5,270 nt of DNA from contig JAOPUY010000425.1 of NCBI GenBank assembly GCA_025963265.1, positions 1-5,270 of the forward strand. Reading direction: 5' to 3'. Under the pieces are notes generated by a model that ran no database searches, was not told the origin of the DNA, and saw only the letters and a program-made list of their open reading frames with translations. Shown here piece after piece: positions 1 to 5,270 of the stretch (positions are counted from its first letter, which is position 1; the number at the start of each line of letters is the position of its first letter). Source of the DNA: Frankiales bacterium. Lineage in GTDB: Bacteria > Actinomycetota > Actinomycetes > Mycobacteriales > Jatrophihabitantaceae. Made by a program: the position numbers and the translations under genes.

Positions 1-537
1 GACGTCTCTCGCGTTCTCGATCGGATCGCGCACCAAATCCTCGAGAAGACCCACGGCGCGTCCGGCGTGGTGCTGCTGGGCATCCCGACCCGCGGCGAGT
101 ACCTGGCCCGGCGGCTCGCTCAGCGCATCGAGTCCTTCGGCCAGCTCAGCATCGGACTGGGCACCCTGGACATCACCCTGCACCGCGACGACCTGCGCAC
201 CCAGGGCGTTCGGCCTCTCGGCCGCACGGTCGAGCCGGTCGGCGGGGTGGACGGTCGGCTGGTCATCCTGGTCGACGACGTGCTGTACTCCGGCCGCACC
301 GTCCGCGCCGCGCTGGACGCCCTCACCGAACTGGGTCGTCCCAGTGCGGTGCAGCTGGCGGTCCTGGTCGACCGCGGCCACCGGCAGCTGCCGATCCGGG
401 CCGACTACGTCGGCAAAAACCTGCCGACCTCCTCGACCGAGCAAGTGCGCGTGACGCTGAGCGAGACCGACGAGTTCGACGCGGTGTACATCGAGCCCGC
501 GGCCGGCGAGGCCTCAGCAACCGAGGTGGTCTCGTGA
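1..537 (+). CDS. pyrR: PyrR bifunctional pyr operon regulator / uracil phosphoribosyltransferase (5' partial)
   Basis: PyrR senses UMP/UTP and binds pyr mRNA to lower expression when pyrimidines are plentiful; many homologues also make UMP from uracil and PRPP. The frame is open from base 1 and gives 178 residues to the TGA at 535-537. The visible part opens with [12 protein letters not shown] (window residues 5-16), then [14 protein letters not shown] (27-40), and the type I phosphoribosyltransferase PRPP loop [10 protein letters not shown] (91-100). Near the end come [20 protein letters not shown] (121-140) and LPTS, all typical of PyrR. The family is about 180-195 residues, so roughly 10-20 N-terminal residues lie before the window. 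The GTG at 67 is internal (the conserved helix precedes it) and is not the start. In Bacillus PyrR acts by attenuation; in mycobacteria translational repression has been described. Its RNA target would be upstream, out of view. The gene overlaps pyrB by 4 bases. Identity is near certain. Confidence 0.96.
   Translation, partial: DVSRVLDRIAHQILEKTHGASGVVLLGIPTRGEYLARRLAQRIESFGQLSIGLGTLDITLHRDDLRTQGVRPLGRTVEPVGGVDGRLVILVDDVLYSGRTVRAALDALTELGRPSAVQLAVLVDRGHRQLPIRADYVGKNLPTSSTEQVRVTLSETDEFDAVYIEPAAGEASATEVVS
523..528 (+). promoter_or_regulatory. Ribosome binding site of pyrB
   Basis: GAGGTG lies 5 bases before the GTG at 534, inside the last codons of pyrR. It is a good match to the anti-Shine-Dalgarno sequence and supports the GTG start that overlaps the pyrR stop codon. 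Confidence 0.65.
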
Positions 538-1496
538 CGAGCCACCTGCTCTCGGCCGGCGACCTCAGCGCCGAGCACGCGCTGACCATCCTGGACTCGG
601 CCGAGCAGATGTACGCCATCCAGTCGCGGCCGATCAAGAAGCTGCCCACCCTGCGCGGGCGGACCGTGGTCAACCTCTTCTTCGAGGACTCGACCCGGAC
701 CCGCTCCTCCTTCGAGATCGCGGGCAAGTGGCTCTCGGCCGATGTCATCAACATCAGCGCGAAGGGCTCCAGCGTCAGCAAGGGCGAGAGCCTGCGCGAC
801 ACCGCGTTGACCGTCGCCGCGATGGGGGTGGACGCTCTGGTCGTGCGCCACGCGAGCTCAGGCGCCGTGCAGCGCATCACCGAGTGGGTCGACTGCCACG
901 TGATCAACGCCGGCGACGGCACGCACGAGCACCCCACCCAGGCCCTGCTGGACGCCTTCGCGCTGCGCCGGCGCATCGGCGACCTCACGGGCAAGCACGT
1001 GGTGATCGTGGGCGACCTCACCCACAGCCGCGTCGCCCGGTCGAACGTGCTGCTGCTCAACACCCTCGGGGCCCGCGTGACCCTGGTGGCGCCGCCCACG
1101 CTCATGCCCGCCGCCGTGCACACCTGGGAGTGCGCGACCAGTTGGGACCTGGACGAGGTGCTGTCAGGCAAAGCCGCCGGTGACGTCGACGCGGTGATGA
1201 CGCTGCGGGTGCAGCGCGAGCGGATGAGCGGGGGCTACTTTCCGACCGAACGGGAGTACGCGATCAGCTACGGGCTGAGCCCGCGCCGGCTGTCGATGCT
1301 GTCCGAGGACGCGCCGGTCCTGCACCCGGGCCCGATGAACCGCGGGCTGGAGATCTCCTCGGCCGCGGCTGACGGCCCGCGTTCACTGGTCTTGGACCAG
1401 GTCAAGGCCGGGGTCGCGGTGCGGATGTCAGTGCTCTATCACTTGTTGGCCGGTGCGCAGCCTGCGCCTGTACTAGAGGAGGCGGCCGGACTGTGA
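534..1496 (+). CDS. pyrB: Aspartate carbamoyltransferase catalytic chain
   Basis: This enzyme condenses carbamoyl phosphate with L-aspartate to N-carbamoyl-L-aspartate, the first committed pyrimidine step, in the cytoplasm. The 320 residues are a full-length catalytic chain. The carbamoyl-phosphate loop STRTR is at 53-57 within [12 protein letters not shown]. The mobile loop SSVSKGES (79-86) supplies the Ser and Lys (S79, K83) that enter the neighbouring subunit's active site. R105, H133 in HPTQ (133-136), R166, R225 and Q227 match the E. coli substrate residues R105, H134, R167, R229 and Q231, and HPGPMNRG (264-271) is the late conserved loop. Nothing catalytic is missing. The GTG start is favoured by GAGGTG upstream and by the 4-base overlap with pyrR, and it places the N-terminus ([12 protein letters not shown]) as in other actinobacterial PyrB proteins. 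No regulatory chain gene (pyrI) follows; pyrC overlaps the end by 4 bases. MNRG replaces the MVRG I recall from mycobacterial PyrB. Confidence 0.98.
   Translation: MTSHLLSAGDLSAEHALTILDSAEQMYAIQSRPIKKLPTLRGRTVVNLFFEDSTRTRSSFEIAGKWLSADVINISAKGSSVSKGESLRDTALTVAAMGVDALVVRHASSGAVQRITEWVDCHVINAGDGTHEHPTQALLDAFALRRRIGDLTGKHVVIVGDLTHSRVARSNVLLLNTLGARVTLVAPPTLMPAAVHTWECATSWDLDEVLSGKAAGDVDAVMTLRVQRERMSGGYFPTEREYAISYGLSPRRLSMLSEDAPVLHPGPMNRGLEISSAAADGPRSLVLDQVKAGVAVRMSVLYHLLAGAQPAPVLEEAAGL
1477..1482 (+). promoter_or_regulatory. Ribosome binding site of pyrC
   Basis: A perfect AGGAGG (within AGAGGAGG, 1475-1482) lies 10 bases before the GTG at 1493, inside the pyrB C-terminal codons. It decides the pyrC start: the next in-frame candidate, GTG at 1553, has no comparable purine-rich stretch before it. 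Confidence 0.75.
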
Positions 1497-2887
1497 GCGT
1501 CCCCAGCCCGAATGACGACGATTCCTACGGACGGCGCCGCCCTCGCAAGACCGTGCTGCTGCGCGGCGTGCGGCCGCTGGGCGGCGAGAAGGTCGACGTG
1601 CTCTTGCGCGACGGGTTGATCGCCGAGCTCGGCCCCGACCTGGCCGTCGACCTCGCCGCCAACGACGTCGAAGTGATCGACGGCCACACCGCGTCCGGAT
1701 CGGCCATCCTGCTGCCGGCCTTCGTCGACCTGCACACCCACCTGCGCGAGCCTGGCCGCGAGGACACCGAGACCATCGCCTCCGGCTCCGCGGCGGCCGC
1801 CCTCGGCGGCTTCGGCTGCGTGCACGCGATGGCCAACACCACGCCGGTGGCCGACAACGCCGAGATCGTCGAGCAGGTGGCGCGGCTGGGCCGGCGCGCC
1901 GGACTGGTCGACGTGCGGCCGGTCGGCGCGGTGTCCAAGGGCCTGGCCGGCGAGGAGCTGGCCGAGATCGGCAACATGGCCCGGTCGGCGGCGGCGGTCC
2001 GGGTCTTCAGCGACGACGGGCGGTGTGTGTCCGACGCGCGCCTGATGCGACGGGCCCTGGAGTACCTCAAGCCCTTCGACGGAGTGCTGGCCCAGCACGC
2101 GCAAGATCCCCGATTGGCCGACAGCGGCGCCTGCGCCCACGAGGGCGAGCTGTCCGGCAAGCTCGGACTGCCCGGCTGGCCGGCGGTCGCCGAGGAGAGC
2201 ATCATCGCTCGCGACGTGATGCTGGCCGAGCACACGTCCTCCCGCCTGCACGTCTGCCACGTGTCGACCGGCGGCAGCGTGGAGGTCATCCGCTGGGCGA
2301 AGTCCCGGGGCATCGAGGTCACCGCCGAGGTGACGCCGCACCACCTGCTGCTGACCTGCGACCTGATCGCCGGCTATGACCCGTTGTTCAAGGTCAACCC
2401 GCCGCTACGGCCGGCCGCGGACGTCGAGGCGCTGCGGGCCGGGCTGGCGGACGGGACGATCGACGCGGTGGCGACCGACCACGCCCCGCATGCCGCGCAG
2501 GACAAAGATCACGCCTTCGCCGACGCCGCCTTCGGGATGCTGGGCTTGCAGACCGCGGTCGGGGTGCTCATCGAGTCGATGATCAAGACCGGCCAGCTGG
2601 ACTGGGCCGGGCTGGCCGATCGGATGAGCGTGCGCCCGGCGCGGATCGGCCGAGTCAGCGGGCACGGCCGCCCCATCGCCATCGGCGAGCCGGCCAACCT
2701 GACCCTCATCGACCCCGACGCCAGCTGGTCCGTCGTGCCCGAGGCGCTGGCCTCGCTGTCGACCAACACCCCTTACGCCGGGCGCACCTTGACCGGGGCG
2801 GTGCGGGCGACCTTCCTGCGGGGCCAGGCCACCGTTCGAGCGGGCGCGCTGGTCCCGGCGGCTGAGGATCAGGCGGTGCTGGCGTGA
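1493..2887 (+). CDS. pyrC: Dihydroorotase, type I (PyrC)
   Basis: A zinc amidohydrolase that cyclises N-carbamoyl-aspartate to dihydroorotate, the third pyrimidine step. It has 464 residues; the type I family is usually about 425-450. Metal and substrate residues are all visible: HxH in [10 protein letters not shown] (H81, H83, R85), ANTTP (N115), FSDDG (172-176, where type I enzymes use an Asp as metal ligand instead of a carboxylated Lys), H202 in QHAQD, H256 in [14 protein letters not shown] (301-306) and TDHAPH (328-333), with D329 the likely catalytic base. It is therefore an active enzyme, not a non-catalytic PyrC-like partner of PyrB. The GTG start is supported by AGGAGG 10 bases upstream and a 4-base overlap with pyrB. 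It gives an N-terminal tail of about 20 residues (acidic NDDD, then basic RRRPRK) before the usual beginning at [12 protein letters not shown]; a start at GTG 1553 would remove it but lacks a ribosome site. The next gene overlaps the stop by 4 bases. Confidence 0.97.
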   Translation: MSVPSPNDDDSYGRRRPRKTVLLRGVRPLGGEKVDVLLRDGLIAELGPDLAVDLAANDVEVIDGHTASGSAILLPAFVDLHTHLREPGREDTETIASGSAAAALGGFGCVHAMANTTPVADNAEIVEQVARLGRRAGLVDVRPVGAVSKGLAGEELAEIGNMARSAAAVRVFSDDGRCVSDARLMRRALEYLKPFDGVLAQHAQDPRLADSGACAHEGELSGKLGLPGWPAVAEESIIARDVMLAEHTSSRLHVCHVSTGGSVEVIRWAKSRGIEVTAEVTPHHLLLTCDLIAGYDPLFKVNPPLRPAADVEALRAGLADGTIDAVATDHAPHAAQDKDHAFADAAFGMLGLQTAVGVLIESMIKTGQLDWAGLADRMSVRPARIGRVSGHGRPIAIGEPANLTLIDPDASWSVVPEALASLSTNTPYAGRTLTGAVRATFLRGQATVRAGALVPAAEDQAVLA

Positions 2888-3411
2888 CCCGGCTGGAGCT
2901 GGTTCTGCTTTTCATCCTCGTCTTCGTGCTCGCGGTCGGCGGGCTCCGGCTGGGCTGGCGCAACCGCGGTCGGCGCCAGGGCGAGATCGCGGCCCCGCCG
3001 TCCGAGCCCGCGGACTTTGGGCCCGACTTGCTGGCGCCGCTCACCGGTCTCTACGTGGGCTCGACCTACGCCGGGCAGTGGCAGAACCGAGTGGTGGTGC
3101 ACACCCTGGGCGAGCGGGCCGAGGCGGTCCTGCGACTGAGCTCGGCTGGCGTCCTGATCCAACGACAAGGCAGCCCGTCGATCTTCGTGCCGGTGGCCGA
3201 CCTGCTCGAGGCTCGGCTCGAGCCGGCGCTGGCCGGCAAGGTCGTGGGCCGTGGTGGGCTGCTGGTGCTGCGCTGGCAGCTCGGGGCGACCGATCTCGAC
3301 AGCGGACTGCGGGCCGACGACAAGACCGAGTACCCGGCCTGGGTTCAGGCCGTCAACGCAATGGGCGCGATAGCGCATGTCTCGGATAGAGGAACGAACG
3401 TTGATGAGTAA
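2884..3411 (+). CDS. Single-pass membrane protein with PH-like domain, pyr operon associated, function unknown
   Basis: A 175-residue protein of unknown function. Residues 4-21 are a strongly hydrophobic helix ([18 protein letters not shown]), followed at once by a basic patch with R22, R26, R28, R30 and R31. By the positive-inside rule this predicts the N-terminus outside and the rest in the cytoplasm. A Pro/acidic linker (about 33-50) leads to a soluble domain from [10 protein letters not shown] (57-66) to about 160, rich in alternating hydrophobic strands and ending in a helix (WVQAVNAM, 153-160). This matches the actinobacterial PH-like (bPH) family encoded between pyrC and carA, such as Rv1382, sometimes loosely annotated as a transporter or export protein. 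One helix makes a transporter role unlikely. The GTG start overlaps the pyrC stop by 4 bases, with a weak AGGCGG (2871-2876) 7 bases upstream. The end overlaps carA by 8 bases. The family match is from memory of sequence patterns; position in the operon suggests, but does not prove, a link to pyrimidine metabolism. Confidence 0.88.
   Translation: MTRLELVLLFILVFVLAVGGLRLGWRNRGRRQGEIAAPPSEPADFGPDLLAPLTGLYVGSTYAGQWQNRVVVHTLGERAEAVLRLSSAGVLIQRQGSPSIFVPVADLLEARLEPALAGKVVGRGGLLVLRWQLGATDLDSGLRADDKTEYPAWVQAVNAMGAIAHVSDRGTNVDE
3388..3393 (+). promoter_or_regulatory. Ribosome binding site of carA
   Basis: AGAGGA lies 7 bases before a TTG at 3401 and 10 bases before the ATG at 3404, inside the end of the upstream gene. 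It argues against the earlier in-frame ATG at 3377, which has no purine-rich site before it and would add nine residues not expected from the family. Confidence 0.7.
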
Positions 3412-4524
3412 GGCACTTCTCGTCTTAGAGGACGGCCGCAGTTTCAGCGGCGAGCAGTACGGCGCCCCGGGCGAGGTGTTCGGCGAGGCGGTGTTCAACA
3501 CCGGGATGACCGGCTACCAGGAGACCCTGACCGACCCGTCCTATCACCGCCAGGTCGTCGTGCAGACGGCCCCGCATATCGGCAACACCGGGGTGAACGA
3601 CGAGGACGCCGAGTCCGGTCGCATCTGGGTTTCCGGCTATGTCGTAAGAGATCCCGCCCGTCGCGTCTCGAGCTGGCGGGCCCAGCGCTCACTGGCCGAC
3701 GAGCTGCGCCAGCAAGAGGTCACCGGCATCTCCGGCGTCGACACCCGCGCTCTCACCCGGCACTTGCGCGAGCGCGGCGCGATGCGCTGCGGAATCTCCT
3801 CGCTCGACCTGGATCCCCAATCGCTGCTGGCAAAAGTGCTCGACTCACCGCAGATGGCCGGCGCCGACCTCAGCGCGCAGGTCACCACGGCCGAGCCGTA
3901 CACCGTTGCCGCCGAAGGGGAATCCCTCTTCACGGTGGCCGCGCTGGACTACGGCATCAAGGCCATGACCCCGCATCGGCTGGCCCAGCGCGGCATCACC
4001 ACCCACGTGCTGCCCTCCTCGTCCAGCCTGGCTGACGTGCTGGCCCTCGGAGCCGACGCGGTGTTCCTGTCCAACGGGCCGGGGGACCCGGCCACGGCCG
4101 ACGACGCGGTCACGCTGCTGCGCCAGCTGCTCGCCGCGCAACTGCCGGTCTTCGGGATCTGCTTCGGCAATCAGCTGCTGGGGCGCGCCTTCGGCTTCGG
4201 CACCTACAAGCTGCGCTACGGCCACCGCGGGATCAACCAGCCGGTCTATGACCGGGCCACCGGCAAGGTAGAGGTCACCGCCCACAATCACGGCTTCGCC
4301 GTGGACGCGCCGATCGACCGGGTGTCGGAGACCGAGTTCGGCGCGGTCGAGGTCAGCCACCTCTGCCTGAACGACAATGTGGTCGAGGGCCTGCGGGCCC
4401 ACGACGTGCCCGCTTTCTCGGTGCAGTACCACCCGGAGGCGGCGGCCGGACCCCACGATGCCGCCTACTTGTTCGACCGATTCGCCGAGCTGTTAGACAA
4501 GCGCCAAGACAAGGCTGGTCGCTG

Positions 4525-4525
<1 letters not shown>
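3404..4525 (+). CDS. carA: Carbamoyl-phosphate synthase small (glutaminase) subunit
   Basis: CarA hydrolyses glutamine and passes ammonia through a tunnel to CarB, feeding both pyrimidine and arginine synthesis. The product has 373 residues, usual for the family. The N-terminal small-chain domain (about 1-135) carries [20 protein letters not shown] (26-45) and [20 protein letters not shown] (108-127). A class I glutamine amidotransferase domain (about 175-365) follows, with LDYGIK (181-186), SNGPGDP (223-229), nucleophile elbow [10 protein letters not shown] (C253), [12 protein letters not shown] (269-280), HNHGF (294-298), and H343 and E345 in YHPEAA completing the Cys-His-Glu triad. FGNQ instead of the E. 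coli LGHQ at the elbow is, as I recall, normal for actinobacteria. The ATG start is chosen from AGAGGA 10 bases upstream and family alignment; TTG 3401 would add one residue. The gene overlaps its upstream neighbour by 8 bases and carB by 1. Two rare TTA leucine codons (L8 and L364) and an AT-rich start are unusual here. Confidence 0.98.

Positions 4526-5270
<745 letters not shown>

Noticed and set aside
728..1183. Plus-strand open frame of 151 codons inside pyrB
   Set aside because: It is a frame-shifted reading of pyrB with an Arg/Gly/His-rich product and no recognisable motif. Long stop-free alternate frames are expected at this GC content.
3204..3222. Repeated GCTCGAG (3204-3210 and 3216-3222) in the membrane protein gene
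   Set aside because: It comes from the repeated codons for Leu-Glu-Ala-Arg-Leu-Glu. There is no longer repeat unit and no sign of a mobile element or binding array.
3365..3376. Small inverted repeat GCGC-GATA-GCGC upstream of the carA ribosome site
   Set aside because: The stem is only four base pairs and lies within coding sequence. Such short GC repeats are common by chance in GC-rich DNA, and no U-run or conserved extension follows.
3377..3403. Earlier ATG start for carA, giving 382 residues
   Set aside because: No ribosome site precedes it, while AGAGGA sits between it and the ATG at 3404. The extra residues (MSRIEERTL) just translate the ribosome-site region.
4150..4180. Altered CarA nucleophile elbow (FGNQ instead of LGHQ) as a possible loss of glutaminase activity
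   Set aside because: The catalytic Cys, His and Glu are all present, and as I recall this wording is normal for actinobacterial CarA proteins. It is a lineage feature rather than an inactivating change.

Overview
The window is one continuous piece of a de novo pyrimidine biosynthesis (pyr) operon from a high-GC actinobacterium. The gene order is pyrR (5' end missing) - pyrB - pyrC - small membrane protein gene - carA - carB (3' end missing). All genes are on the + strand. The evidence for an actinobacterium is the roughly 70% GC content by eye, strong G/C preference at third codon positions, GTG starts, this gene order with a membrane/PH-like protein between pyrC and carA (the arrangement I recall around Mycobacterium tuberculosis Rv1379-Rv1384), and actinobacterial wording in PyrB, PyrC and CarA. 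The genus cannot be read from the sequence.

Layout: 1-537 is the end of pyrR, the uracil/UMP-sensing regulator. 534-1496 is pyrB (aspartate carbamoyltransferase catalytic chain). 1493-2887 is pyrC (type I dihydroorotase). 2884-3411 encodes a 175-residue protein with one N-terminal membrane helix and a predicted PH-like cytoplasmic domain, function unknown. 3404-4525 is carA and 4525-5270 is the first quarter of carB; together they encode carbamoyl-phosphate synthase. Successive genes overlap by 4, 4, 4, 8 and 1 bases, so the window has no non-coding DNA and no visible promoter, terminator or RNA gene.

The genes form a pathway. CarA releases ammonia from glutamine and CarB turns it, with bicarbonate and 2 ATP, into carbamoyl phosphate. 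PyrB joins this to aspartate and PyrC closes the ring to dihydroorotate. PyrR presumably adjusts expression to UMP level through an RNA site upstream of the window. The remaining steps (pyrD, pyrE, pyrF) are not here; pyrF is often found downstream of carB in actinobacteria.

I found no exotic system. The points worth a second look are the uncharacterised membrane protein locked into the operon, the local AT-rich dip at the carA start, and two in-frame TTA leucine codons in carA, in a window where I found no other TTA codon in the annotated reading frames. All recognised enzymes keep their catalytic residues, so none looks decayed.
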